A stretch of 64,000 nt of DNA from positions 30,965 to 94,964 of the forward strand of contig NZ_JALRNF010000020.1 of NCBI RefSeq assembly GCF_030272895.1, read 5' to 3'. The DNA is from Pseudomonas sp. BGr12. Lineage in GTDB: Bacteria; Pseudomonadota; Gammaproteobacteria; Pseudomonadales; Pseudomonadaceae. This document shows, piece by piece, positions 1-8,194 of this stretch. Under the pieces are notes generated by a model. The model worked only from the letters and a program-made list of their open reading frames with translations. It was not told the origin of the DNA and did not search any database. The position numbers and the translations under genes were made by a program. Position 1 is the first letter of the stretch; every line of letters starts with the position of its first letter.

Positions 1-860
1 TGCCGTACCGCGGCACCGACGAGCCCCGCGACAGCGGCCAGTGGGGCGTACAGGTGCGCTACCGGCCGATACCGGCCATCGAGCTGGCGCTGTTCCATGT
101 CAACTACCACGACAAGAACCCGGCCACCGCGCTGGTGGGCTACAACGCCGTGCCCCTGGGCAATGGCCAGTTCGCCTTCGCCACTAACGGCTACCGCATC
201 AATTACTTCGAAGACATCAAACTGACCGGCCTGAGCCTGTCGACCAAGCTGGGCGAGACCCAGATCGGTGCCGAATGGTCGTACCGCGACGGCGCGCCGA
301 TCATGGTCAACACAGGCCTCGGCCCGGTGCCGGCCAAGGGCAAGGGCCAGCAGTTCCAGGTCTCGGCCATGCGCATCCTCGGCGACCGCCCCTGGGCCAG
401 CCAGACCACGCTGACCGCGGAAATCATTCATGTACGCGCCGACAGCGTCGAGTCGGCCTCGGCGGCGCCCAATCTGCAGGGCGTCAACCTGTTGCCGTCG
501 CTGGCGCCACTGGTGGGAGATTCCGATGACTTCACCTACAAGACCAGCTCCGCCTGGCGCAGCCAGGACGCCAGCGCCTACACCCTCGGCGCCTCGTTCA
601 GTTATCCGGGGGTTTTCCAGGGCTGGGATCTGGAGGTGCCGGTGCGCTTCTCCAACGTGTTCAGTGGCTCGACACCCATGGCCGGCAGCATCTCCGGGGT
701 GCAGGGCGACCGACGCTACAGCGTCGGCACCACCTTCAAGTACCTGAGCAACCTGGAAGTGGCCCTGACCATGGTCGGCTACCTGGGCTCGCCGGACCCG
801 GTCAAGCGGCCGTTCGCCGACCGTGACTACGCCACGTTCTCGATGAAATACACCTTCTGA
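1..860 (+). CDS. DUF1302 family outer-membrane beta-barrel protein, C-terminal part (5' end outside window)
   Basis: The reading frame is already open at base 3 and reads PYRGTDEPRDSGQWGVQVRY, so the gene starts before the window; the first internal ATG at 54 is not the true start. This segment closely matches the C-terminal half of the full-length DUF1302 protein at 18864-20498, including EPRDSGQWG, the FEDIKLTGLSLSTKLG region and the end ADRDYATFSMKYTF. The terminal phenylalanine and alternating amphipathic strands are typical of outer-membrane barrels. In steroid and other hydrophobic-substrate clusters, DUF1302 proteins are presumed uptake channels, but the substrate here is inferred from context. 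The thiolase-like gene begins 111 bp downstream after a REP pair, so the two may or may not be co-transcribed. Confidence 0.85.
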   Translation, partial: PYRGTDEPRDSGQWGVQVRYRPIPAIELALFHVNYHDKNPATALVGYNAVPLGNGQFAFATNGYRINYFEDIKLTGLSLSTKLGETQIGAEWSYRDGAPIMVNTGLGPVPAKGKGQQFQVSAMRILGDRPWASQTTLTAEIIHVRADSVESASAAPNLQGVNLLPSLAPLVGDSDDFTYKTSSAWRSQDASAYTLGASFSYPGVFQGWDLEVPVRFSNVFSGSTPMAGSISGVQGDRRYSVGTTFKYLSNLEVALTMVGYLGSPDPVKRPFADRDYATFSMKYTF

Positions 861-865
861 GTGCT

Positions 866-936
866 GTGGGAGCGGGCTTGCCCCGCGATGCGATGTGACT
901 GGTAGCACGCAATCGCGGGGCAAGCCCGCTCCTACC
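866..936. repeat. REP pair (inverted, GGGCTTGCCCCGCGAT class)
   Basis: Two inverted copies of the Pseudomonas REP sequence (GTGGGAGCGGGCTTGCCCCG and its complement) are separated by about 20 bp. They sit between the DUF1302 stop and the thiolase-like gene and could form a long hairpin in the transcript. Confidence 0.9.
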
Positions 937-971
937 GAATCTTCATTTAAACCGTTGCAAGAGGGGGACTT

Positions 972-2183
972 ATGGGACTCAAAGGACAGGCCGCGATCGT
1001 CGGCACTGCGCAATACAAGCCTGAGAAGTACGCCACCGCACCACGCATGTTTCACCTGGAGCAGGTCGCTGACCTCGCGGCGCGGGCCCTGGCCGACGCC
1101 GGGCTGCGTGCCGAGGATCTGGACGGGCTGGTGATCAACGGCCCGCACTTTCACGAAGCGTCGGTGTTCGTGCCGGCCATGGCCGCCGAATACCTGGGCC
1201 TGCAACTGAACTTCGCCGAAGTGGTGGACCTTGGCGGTTGCACCCCGGTGGGCATGGTCTGGCGCGCGGCGGCGGCCATCGAACTGGGGCTGTGCCAGGC
1301 GGTGCTGTGCGTGCTGCCGGCGCGCATGGCGCCGTTCGGGCCGGAGGAAGACCCGGCCTGGATGGCCCGGGCCATGCGCTTTGGCGGGCACAGCACCGCC
1401 TATGGCGCGCCGGAGGCGGAGTTCGACCTGCCTTATGGGCACATGGGCCAGAACACCGGCTACGCCATGATCGCCCAGCGCTATGCCGCCCAGTACGGCT
1501 ACGACCCGCGGGCCATGGCCAAGATCGCCGTCGACCAGCGCTTCAATGCCCAGGCCAACGACCAGGCGATGTTCTTCGGCCAGCCGTTGACCATCGAGCA
1601 GGTGCTGGCCAGCAAGAAAGTCGCCGACCCGCTGCATGTGCTGGAAATCGTCATGCCGGTGGCCGGTGGCGCGGCGTTGATCGTCACCTCCCGCGAGGTG
1701 GCGGCGCGTACCCGCAAGCGTCCGGCGTTCATCACAGGCTTTGGCGAGCACCTGGCGTTCAAGTCGCCGTCCTATGCCAAGGACATGCTCCACACCCCGA
1801 TCGGCCCGGCCTCGCAGCGCGCCTTCGCCATGGCCGGTCTCAAGCCGGGTGACATGCATGCGGCGCAGATCTACGACTGCTACACCATCACCGCCTTGCT
1901 GACCCTGGAAGACGCCGGCTTCTGCGCCAAGGGCGAGGGCATGGCCTTCGTCCGCGAACACGACCTGACCTGGCGCGGCGACTTCCCGATGAACACCCAC
2001 GGTGGTCAGCTCAGCTTCGGCCAGGCCGGTTCCGCCGGGGGCATGTCCCAGGTGATCGAAGCGGTCACCCAGATTGCCGGCCAGGCCGGCGAACGCCAAC
2101 TGACGCGCTGCGACAACGTCTACGTCTCCGGTACCGGCGGCGTGATGAGCGAGCAGGGCGCCTTGATCCTGCAGGGAGCCTGA
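972..2183 (+). CDS. Thiolase-like protein of the SCP2/lipid-transfer (Ltp2) type, probable steroid side-chain retro-aldolase subunit
   Basis: 403 aa with a thiolase fold. The start follows a strong GAGGGGG ribosome site. The family resemblance is to nonspecific lipid-transfer thiolases rather than biosynthetic or degradative thiolases: the usual C-terminal GHP and CxG motifs are replaced by NTHGGQLSFGQAGSAGG and YVSGTGGVMSEQGA, and a YDCYT segment (about residues 300-304) matches the Tyr-containing region used by Ltp2-type aldolases. These enzymes cleave 17-hydroxy steroid side-chain CoA esters together with a DUF35 partner. The next gene, 4 bp downstream, supplies exactly such a DUF35 domain fused to a MaoC hydratase, which supports the call. 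The substrate (a C22 or C24 acyl side chain) is inferred. Confidence 0.75.
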   Translation: MGLKGQAAIVGTAQYKPEKYATAPRMFHLEQVADLAARALADAGLRAEDLDGLVINGPHFHEASVFVPAMAAEYLGLQLNFAEVVDLGGCTPVGMVWRAAAAIELGLCQAVLCVLPARMAPFGPEEDPAWMARAMRFGGHSTAYGAPEAEFDLPYGHMGQNTGYAMIAQRYAAQYGYDPRAMAKIAVDQRFNAQANDQAMFFGQPLTIEQVLASKKVADPLHVLEIVMPVAGGAALIVTSREVAARTRKRPAFITGFGEHLAFKSPSYAKDMLHTPIGPASQRAFAMAGLKPGDMHAAQIYDCYTITALLTLEDAGFCAKGEGMAFVREHDLTWRGDFPMNTHGGQLSFGQAGSAGGMSQVIEAVTQIAGQAGERQLTRCDNVYVSGTGGVMSEQGALILQGA

Positions 2184-2187
2184 GACC

Positions 2188-3132
2188 ATGTCCAACAACA
2201 AACCCATGCCGCTGGCCACCGAGATTTCCGCACCGTTCTGGGAAGGGCTCAAGGCCCGCAACCTGCTGGTCCAGCAGTGCAATGCCTGTGCGCAGTGGCT
2301 GTTCTACCCGCGCCGGCATTGCCCGGCGTGCCTGGCCCATGACCTGAGCTGGCGCGCGGTCGACGGCGGTGCAACCTTGTACAGCTACACCGTGACCCGC
2401 ATCGCCACCTTGCCCGACTTTGCTGATGAAATGCCGCAGAAGCTGGCGGTGGTCGAGCTTGACCAGGGGGTGCGCATCAACACCAACCTGGTGGGGCTGG
2501 ACGAAGACGAGATCAAGATCGGCATGCGCCTGCAACCGGTGTTCGCCGAGGTCGATGCCAAGGGTAACCGGCTGCTGCGCTTTACCGGCCTGGACAAGGA
2601 CGTTGCGGCGCTGGAGGCACCGGCCTTCGAGGCGAGTGAGCCGGTGGCCGCGTCGGGCCCGGCGCCGTTGCAGGTCGCCCTGGACGATGCCGAGGGCTTG
2701 CAGGCGCTGGTCAGCGAGCAGTTCAGCGACTGGAGCAACAGCGTGTTGGTGGACCAGGCGTTGATCGATGCTTTTGCCCAGTTGTCGGGGGATGACTACT
2801 GGATTCACACCGACCCGCAGAAGGCCCGGCTGAGCAGCCCGTTTGGCGGCACCATCGCCCATGGTGCGCTGGTGCAGGTGTTGCAGTCGCGGATGAAACT
2901 GGCGCTGGGCTTCGAGATCACCGGCTACAGCACCCAGATCAACTATGGCTCCGACCGCCTGCGCTTCCCGGCGCCGGTACCGGCGGGTGCGCGGATCCAT
3001 GCCCGGGCACGGGTCAAGGCAGTGCAGGTGCAGGCACGTGGCACCCAACTGACCCTGGAACTGCACACCCATGTGCTGGGCCAGGAGCGGCCGTCGGTGA
3101 TCAATGACCTGGTGATTCTCTACCAGGCTTGA
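2188..3132 (+). CDS. DUF35 (zinc ribbon/OB-fold) - MaoC hydratase fusion protein
   Basis: 314 aa. The N-terminal half (about 13-130) is a DUF35 domain with a zinc ribbon (Cys31, Cys34, Cys45, Cys48) followed by an OB fold. The C-terminal half (about 175-312) is a MaoC/hotdog hydratase domain with SGDDYWIHTDP and SPFGGTIAHG. In mycobacterial cholesterol side-chain removal, a MaoC-DUF35 protein (ChsH2) hydrates the enoyl-CoA and its DUF35 domain docks the Ltp2 aldolase. Here the two domains are in the opposite order, in one chain, directly behind the Ltp2-like gene. The likely job is coupled hydration and retro-aldol cleavage of a side-chain enoyl-CoA. Domain content is clear; substrate is inferred. 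Confidence 0.8.
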   Translation: MSNNKPMPLATEISAPFWEGLKARNLLVQQCNACAQWLFYPRRHCPACLAHDLSWRAVDGGATLYSYTVTRIATLPDFADEMPQKLAVVELDQGVRINTNLVGLDEDEIKIGMRLQPVFAEVDAKGNRLLRFTGLDKDVAALEAPAFEASEPVAASGPAPLQVALDDAEGLQALVSEQFSDWSNSVLVDQALIDAFAQLSGDDYWIHTDPQKARLSSPFGGTIAHGALVQVLQSRMKLALGFEITGYSTQINYGSDRLRFPAPVPAGARIHARARVKAVQVQARGTQLTLELHTHVLGQERPSVINDLVILYQA

Positions 3133-3144
3133 GACCTGCCTTGG

Positions 3145-3214
3145 GTGGGAGCGGGCTTGCCCCGCGATGCAAAGGGGCTGACAAACCGCTATCGCGGGGC
3201 AAGCCCGCTCCCAC
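3145..3214. repeat. REP pair (inverted)
   Basis: Inverted copies of GTGGGAGCGGGCTTGCCCCG separated by about 20 bp, just after the DUF35-MaoC stop codon and immediately before the regulatory box at 3221. Confidence 0.9.
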
Positions 3215-3220
3215 CATTCG

Positions 3221-3238
3221 TAAGCCATTTGGACGATG
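3221..3238 (+). promoter_or_regulatory. Steroid-cluster box (TAAGCC-ATTT-GGACGATG) upstream of the first YCF48-RND-LuxR operon
   Basis: The right half GGACGATG is a perfect match to the recurrent box; the left half differs at two positions. A GTATCG segment that could serve as a -10 starts 22 bp after the box. The gene start lies 144 bp downstream. Confidence 0.6.
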
Positions 3239-3382
3239 TTTCCAACCCCGCCAACCCTGAGTATCGAGTGCAGGCAATGCCCCGTCACGCCCCGCGCAGC
3301 CTGCGCGGGCGCGCAAGTAGAACAAGAGGATCGGCCGCATGAATGTCCTTGTATCCCCCCGCCCAGCAACGGAGCCATGCCC

Positions 3383-4354
3383 ATGCGCTCGTTGATCGGT
3401 TACCTGGTGTGCCTGGTGGTGGCCCTGACCATCGGCTACGCCTTCGCCCCCCGTCCTGTCCCGCTGCCCGGCGAGGAACCGCTGCGCACCGACCGGGTGC
3501 AGATCAATGCCTTGCTCAAGGTCGGCGAGCGGGTGCTGGCCGCCGGCGAGCGCGGCAGCATCCTGGTCAGCGATGACCAGGGCGTGAGCTGGCAGTCGGC
3601 GACCGTCCAGCCGCAGCGCAATGTGGCGCTCACCGCCCTGGTCGATCTCGGCCAGCAGCGTCTGCTGGCAGTCGGGCACGACGGCTGGATCCTGCGCTCC
3701 ACGGATAGCGGCAGCCACTGGCAGGAGGTGCGTCATGACAATGAACTGGGCGAGCCGCTGCTCGGTGCCTGGGCCGCCGGCGGCGAGCGGGTGCTGGCCT
3801 ATGGCAGTTTCGGCAAGTTCTACCAGTCCGACGATGCCGGCCTGAACTGGCGCGCCCTGGCCCTGGAGGTGGACAGCGCTCACCTCAACAGCCTGGATGG
3901 CGGCGCCGATGGTCGGCGCATGCTGGTCGGTGAGCAGGGCCTGGTGATGCGCAGTCGCGATGGCGGCCAGCACTGGCAGACCTTGCCGGCGTTCTACAGC
4001 GGCTCGCTGTTCGGCGTGGTGCGCCTGAGCGATGAGCATTGGGTCAGCTACGGCATGCGCGGCCATGTGTTCGTCAGCCATGACTTCGGCGACAGCTGGC
4101 GCCAGTTGCCGATCGGCAACCAGCTGCCGCTGTACGGCCATGTGCTGCTGCCCGGGCAGGGTGGGTTGTTGATCGTCGGCGCCGGCGGCTCGCTGGTGCG
4201 GCTCGATGCCCGGGGGCAGTTGCTCCATGTCGGCCGCCTGGCAGGCCTGGGCACCTTGACCTCGGCGGTGATGATCGGCTCGCGCCTGCTGGTGGGCGGC
4301 GAGCGTGGGGTGTTCCAGGAATCCGGTGGCAGCGTTGCCGCCCTCGGCAAGTGA
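3383..4354 (+). CDS. YCF48/BNR-repeat propeller protein, membrane-anchored (copy 1)
   Basis: 323 aa. The start at 3383 is chosen because GGAG lies 8 bp before it and because it aligns with the start of the paralogue at 40777 (MRQLIGY versus MRSLIGY). Residues 1-22 form an uncleaved or cleaved signal segment. The rest is a series of Asp-box-like repeats (DDQGVSWQ, DSGSHWQE, DDAGLNWR, DGGQHWQ, DFGDSWRQ) expected to fold as a beta-propeller in the periplasm. YCF48-type proteins assist assembly of membrane complexes in plastids; in proteobacteria they often sit beside RND transporters. It ends 9 bp before the RND gene, so it is probably a periplasmic partner of that transporter. Exact function unknown. 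Confidence 0.8.
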   Translation: MRSLIGYLVCLVVALTIGYAFAPRPVPLPGEEPLRTDRVQINALLKVGERVLAAGERGSILVSDDQGVSWQSATVQPQRNVALTALVDLGQQRLLAVGHDGWILRSTDSGSHWQEVRHDNELGEPLLGAWAAGGERVLAYGSFGKFYQSDDAGLNWRALALEVDSAHLNSLDGGADGRRMLVGEQGLVMRSRDGGQHWQTLPAFYSGSLFGVVRLSDEHWVSYGMRGHVFVSHDFGDSWRQLPIGNQLPLYGHVLLPGQGGLLIVGAGGSLVRLDARGQLLHVGRLAGLGTLTSAVMIGSRLLVGGERGVFQESGGSVAALGK

Positions 4355-4363
4355 GAGACGGCA

Positions 4364-6772
4364 ATGAATCATGCTAAAAGCTGGGCGACACGCAGTGTCG
4401 AACGTATCGCCGATGGCCTGATGGCCTGGCGCAAGGGCCTGCTGGCGCTGTTCGTGCTGCTGAGCCTGGGCCTGGGGTACAGCGCCACGCACACACAACT
4501 GGACCCGGGCTTCAGCAAGCAGATTCCGGTGCGCCATGAGTACATGGTCAATTTCCTGCGCTTCAGCCAGTACTTCACCGGCGCCAACCGCTTCCTGGTC
4601 AGCGTGCGCTGGAAAGGCGAGGGCGATATCTACAACGCGCAGTTCCTCGATACCTTGCGCAAGGTCAGCGACGAGGTGTTCTTCATCTCCGGGGTCAATC
4701 GCGCCAGCGTGACCTCGCTGTTCACCGCCAATGTGCGCTACATCGAAATCACCGAAGAAGGCTTCTTCGGCGACGTAGTGGTGCCGCCACGCTTCGACGG
4801 CTCGGCCCGCGACCTGGCCCAGGTGCGCAGCAATGCCGCGGCCTCCGGGCAGATCGGCCGGCTGGTGGCCAACGACCTGAAGTCGGCCATGGTCCGTGCC
4901 GACCTGCAGGACCTCGACCCGCAGACCGGCAAGCCGGTGGACTACGCCGAGGTCGCCAGGCGCCTGGAAGACATCCGCGCCCGCTACAGTAACGCGCAGA
5001 TCGAAATCAACATCGTCGGCTTTGCCAAGCTGGTGGGCGATGTGGTCGAAGGCCTGAACACGGTGATCGGCTTTTTCGTCATCGCCTTCCTGATCACCGG
5101 CCTGCTGCTGTGGCTGTATTCACGCTCCTGGCGCCTGACCCTGGTGGCGCTGCTGGTGGCCTTGCTGCCGGTGGTCTGGCTGCTGGGCCTGTTGCCATTG
5201 CTGGGGTTGGGCATCGACCCGATGTCGATCCTGGTGCCGTTTTTGATCTTCTCCATCGGCGTGTCCCACGCCGTGCAGATGACCAACGCCTGGAAGCAGG
5301 AGGTGCTGGCCGGGCGCGATTCGGTGCAGGCAGCCCACGGGGCGTTCTGCAAGATCTTCATACCTGGCTCCCTGGCGCTGCTGATGAACGCCCTGGGCTT
5401 TGCCGTGATCATGCTGATCGACATTCCCATCGTCCACGAACTGGGGGTGACCGCGTGCATCGGGGTGATGCTGATGATCGCCACCAACAAGCTGATGCTG
5501 CCGGTGATCATCGCCTACCTGCGCCTGGAGCCTTCGGTGCTGCAACACGCTCGGGCCCAGGGCACCGGTCGTCATCGCCTGTGGTGGCGGCTGTCGGCAC
5601 TGGCCGAACCCGGTCCGGCCCTGGGCGTGTTCGCCTTGAGCCTGCTGTTGCTGGCAGCCGGTGCCTACAAGGCGCGGGACCTGGCGGTGGGCGATATCGG
5701 TGCCGGTGCGCCGGAGCTGCGTGATGACTCGCGCTACAACCTCGACAACCACAAGATCGTCAGCAGCTATTCCATCGGCCTGGACGTGCTCTCGGTGTTC
5801 GTCGAGGTCAAGGGGATCGAGGAAGGCTGCCTGGACCCTGCGGTGATGCGCGCGGTGGAAGCCTTCGATTTTCGCATGCGCGCGGTCAAGGGCGTGCAGT
5901 CGGTGCAGAGCGTGGCCGGCAAGGGCAAGGTGGTGATCGCCGGCAACAACGAAGGCAACCCGCGCTGGGCGGCGATCCCGGGGTCGGCACGCGGCCTGAG
6001 CCAGGGCGCGCGGGCCTATATGCCGGACGACGGGCTGGTCACCGACGCCTGCCAGCAGATGCAGATCCTGGTGTTCCTCACCGACCACGAGGGCGCCACC
6101 CTCAGCCATGTGCTGGGTGAAGCGCAACGCATCATCGAACAGCTCCGCACCCCGGAGCTGGATTTCTACCTGGGCGGCGGCAACGTCGGCGTCATGGCGG
6201 CCTCCAACGAGGCGGTCAAGCACGCCGAGATCTTCATGCTCGCCGCTCTGTTCGGCTCGGTGGCGCTGTTCTGCTGGCTGACCTTCCGCTCGATCCGCGC
6301 CGTGCTGTGCATCCTGGTGCCGCTGGCGATCGTGGCGATCCTGTGCAACGCGCTGATGGCGCTGCTGGGCATTGGCCTGAAGGTCGCCACCTTGCCGGTG
6401 ATGGCCCTGGGCGTCGGTGTCGGGGTCGACTACGGCATCTACCTGTACGAGCGTATCCAGCACGAGATGGCCGCCGGCGCCGACCTGCGCGAGGCCTTCT
6501 ACCAGGCCATGTGCCAGCGCGGCACGGCGGCGGTGTTCACCGCCCTGACCATGTCCATCGGGGTGATCACCTGGGCCTTCGCCCCGCTCAAGTTCCAGGC
6601 CGACATGGGCGTGCTGCTGTCGTTCATGTTCCTGGTCAACGTGCTGGGCGCGATTTTCCTGCTGCCGGCACTGGCCGCCTGGTTCAACCGCGGGCGTCGG
6701 TTGGTACCTGCCGCACCTGTGGTGGAGCACCGTCCATCGCCGATGCATGCTGAAACAAAAATTAACATCTAA
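4364..6772 (+). CDS. RND superfamily (MMPL/SSD-type) transporter, copy 1
   Basis: 802 aa inner-membrane protein with the two-fold RND layout. TM1 is near residues 25-45, followed by a large periplasmic loop, TM2-6 near 225-400, TM7 near 415-435, a second loop, and TM8-12 near 630-785. The motif GVGVGVDYGIYLYE contains Asp689, the likely proton-relay residue. It resembles the single-gene MMPL/HpnN-like branch that moves lipids, not the tripartite AcrB branch, and no adaptor or TolC gene lies nearby. A paralogue is at 41759-44143 in the same gene order. Location in a steroid operon suggests transport of a steroid or lipid-like intermediate; the direction is not known from sequence. Confidence 0.85.
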   Translation: MNHAKSWATRSVERIADGLMAWRKGLLALFVLLSLGLGYSATHTQLDPGFSKQIPVRHEYMVNFLRFSQYFTGANRFLVSVRWKGEGDIYNAQFLDTLRKVSDEVFFISGVNRASVTSLFTANVRYIEITEEGFFGDVVVPPRFDGSARDLAQVRSNAAASGQIGRLVANDLKSAMVRADLQDLDPQTGKPVDYAEVARRLEDIRARYSNAQIEINIVGFAKLVGDVVEGLNTVIGFFVIAFLITGLLLWLYSRSWRLTLVALLVALLPVVWLLGLLPLLGLGIDPMSILVPFLIFSIGVSHAVQMTNAWKQEVLAGRDSVQAAHGAFCKIFIPGSLALLMNALGFAVIMLIDIPIVHELGVTACIGVMLMIATNKLMLPVIIAYLRLEPSVLQHARAQGTGRHRLWWRLSALAEPGPALGVFALSLLLLAAGAYKARDLAVGDIGAGAPELRDDSRYNLDNHKIVSSYSIGLDVLSVFVEVKGIEEGCLDPAVMRAVEAFDFRMRAVKGVQSVQSVAGKGKVVIAGNNEGNPRWAAIPGSARGLSQGARAYMPDDGLVTDACQQMQILVFLTDHEGATLSHVLGEAQRIIEQLRTPELDFYLGGGNVGVMAASNEAVKHAEIFMLAALFGSVALFCWLTFRSIRAVLCILVPLAIVAILCNALMALLGIGLKVATLPVMALGVGVGVDYGIYLYERIQHEMAAGADLREAFYQAMCQRGTAAVFTALTMSIGVITWAFAPLKFQADMGVLLSFMFLVNVLGAIFLLPALAAWFNRGRRLVPAAPVVEHRPSPMHAETKINI

Positions 6773-6853
6773 CGCCTATTGCCGCGGCGATAGCCAGACA
6801 GGAGACTGGCGAGCGGGCCCCAGGCCACACCTGCGAAACAATAACAATAAAAA

Positions 6854-6874
6854 GGACAGGCCAATTGCCTGTCC
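6854..6874. promoter_or_regulatory. Perfect inverted repeat before the first LuxR gene
   Basis: GGACAGGC and GCCTGTCC are separated by CAATT and lie 16 bp before the GTG start codon, overlapping the untranslated leader. On the minus strand it is followed by a T-rich run (TTTTATTGTTATTG), so it could also act as a leftward terminator, although no minus-strand gene ends here. An autoregulatory operator or a translation-control hairpin are the other options. Confidence 0.5.
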
Positions 6875-6890
6875 GTGCAAGGAGAAGACT

Positions 6891-8126
6891 GTGGAAAATC
6901 CGGTTCTGACCCACCAGGCGCTGGCCGAGCTCGGCCTCAACCTTGCCGACTACGATCGTATGGTGGGCGACATCTATGATGGCGCCCTCGACCCCAAGCC
7001 CATGGCCAGCATCCTCGAGAACATGCGCGAGGTGTTCCAGGCCAACTACGTCACCCTGATCCTGCGTGTGCCCGACCAGCCCGACATGGGCGTGATGATC
7101 GTCGCCGGCGACATCGAAGGCGAGGGTGAGGTCATCTACATGGCCTACCCGCAGACCAACACGCCGTTCGCCAACCAGCCGCTGGACTACGTCTTCACCG
7201 TCGACGACATCATGACCGCCACCCAGTGGGAGCAGAGCGCCTACTTCAAGATGCACTGCGGCCCGCAAGGGGTGTACCACGTGATGGGGTCCGACATCTC
7301 CACCCCCGATGGCGGCAAGCTGCGCTTTCGCGTGACCCGGGCCAAATCGGCGCCGAGCTTCTCGGTCAACGACCGGGCCCTGTGCGCCATGTTCCTGCCG
7401 CACCTGCGCCGCGCCCTGAACATCCACAACCTGCTCGATCGCAGCGAGTCGCTGAACGAACTCTACGCCCAGGCCATCAGCCGCCTGTCGGTGGCCACCC
7501 TGGTGCTCGACGAGTGCGGCAGCGTGCTGCAGATCAACCCGGTGGCCCAGGGCATACTCGCCGGCGGCGACGGCCTCAAGCTTGTGGGCGGGCGCCTGGA
7601 AGCCACCTACCCGAGCGACAACCGCGAGCTGCAGCGCCTGATTCGCTCGGCGTTCGCCGAGAACACCGCCAAGAGCGCCGAGGCCATGTCGGTGACCCGG
7701 CCTTCCGGGCAGGTCAGCCTGGGCCTGGTGGTCGAGCCCATTCCGTCACTGGACTGGGCCGACGAGAAGGGCAAACCGGCCGCCCTGGTGTACATCCGCG
7801 ATGCGGCCAGCAAGTCGCAGGCCAGTGAAGTGGTGACCAAGCAGCTGTTCAACCTGACCAAGGCCGAGACCGCCCTGGCTATGGAGCTGGCCAACGGCCT
7901 GTCGCTGGAAGAAGCCGCCGAGAGCCTGAACATCCGCCGCAACACCGCCCGTGCCCACCTGCGCTCGATCTTCTCCAAGACCGGCGTACGGCGCCAGACG
8001 GAGCTGGTGCGCATCCTGCTCAACAGCGTGGTGGCCCTGGGCAAGCCGCAGGTGAACCTCAAGGTCGTGGAAAAGTCCCGGGTGCAGGTTCCGCCCCTGA
8101 CCCTGGCGACCCGTCGCCAGGCGTAG
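6891..8126 (+). CDS. LuxR-family transcriptional regulator, TeiR-like (copy 1)
   Basis: 411 aa. The GTG at 6891 is preferred over an ATG at 6747: it has a strong AAGGAGAAG site, and the upstream extension has no counterpart in the paralogue at 44208. The N-terminal two thirds (about 1-330) look like a ligand-sensing region with the conserved segments YDRMVGDIYDGALD and HLRRALNIHNLLDRS. The C-terminal 65 residues are a LuxR helix-turn-helix (LTKAETALAMELANGLSLEE, NIRRNTARAHLRSIFSKTGV). Size and layout resemble TeiR, the LuxR-type activator of steroid genes in Comamonas testosteroni. Its TAG stop codon is the first triplet of the next operator box. It is probably an activator of the cluster. 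Confidence 0.85.
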   Translation: MENPVLTHQALAELGLNLADYDRMVGDIYDGALDPKPMASILENMREVFQANYVTLILRVPDQPDMGVMIVAGDIEGEGEVIYMAYPQTNTPFANQPLDYVFTVDDIMTATQWEQSAYFKMHCGPQGVYHVMGSDISTPDGGKLRFRVTRAKSAPSFSVNDRALCAMFLPHLRRALNIHNLLDRSESLNELYAQAISRLSVATLVLDECGSVLQINPVAQGILAGGDGLKLVGGRLEATYPSDNRELQRLIRSAFAENTAKSAEAMSVTRPSGQVSLGLVVEPIPSLDWADEKGKPAALVYIRDAASKSQASEVVTKQLFNLTKAETALAMELANGLSLEEAAESLNIRRNTARAHLRSIFSKTGVRRQTELVRILLNSVVALGKPQVNLKVVEKSRVQVPPLTLATRRQA

Positions 8127-8141
8127 TCCGCCCGGACGATG
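8124..8141 (+). promoter_or_regulatory. Steroid-cluster box (TAGTCC-GCCC-GGACGATG) upstream of hsdA
   Basis: Perfect match to the consensus. It overlaps the stop codon of the LuxR gene. A possible -10 (GATACT, 8163-8168) starts 21 bp after it, and the hsdA start is 53 bp downstream. Confidence 0.75.
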
Positions 8142-8194
8142 CCGATGCGGCATCGTGCTGAGGATACTGCCTGGACCTTCCATGGAGACTCACT

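Noticed and set aside
6747..6890. Upstream ATG start for the first LuxR gene
   Set aside because: The extra 48 residues (with a NNNNKK stretch) overlap the RND gene and an inverted repeat and have no counterpart in the paralogue. The GTG at 6891 has a strong ribosome site.
6772..6890. A terminator for the RND gene at the palindrome 6854-6874
   Set aside because: On the plus strand the hairpin is followed by GTGCAAGGAG with no T-run. Only the minus strand has the T-rich tail, and no minus-strand gene ends there.
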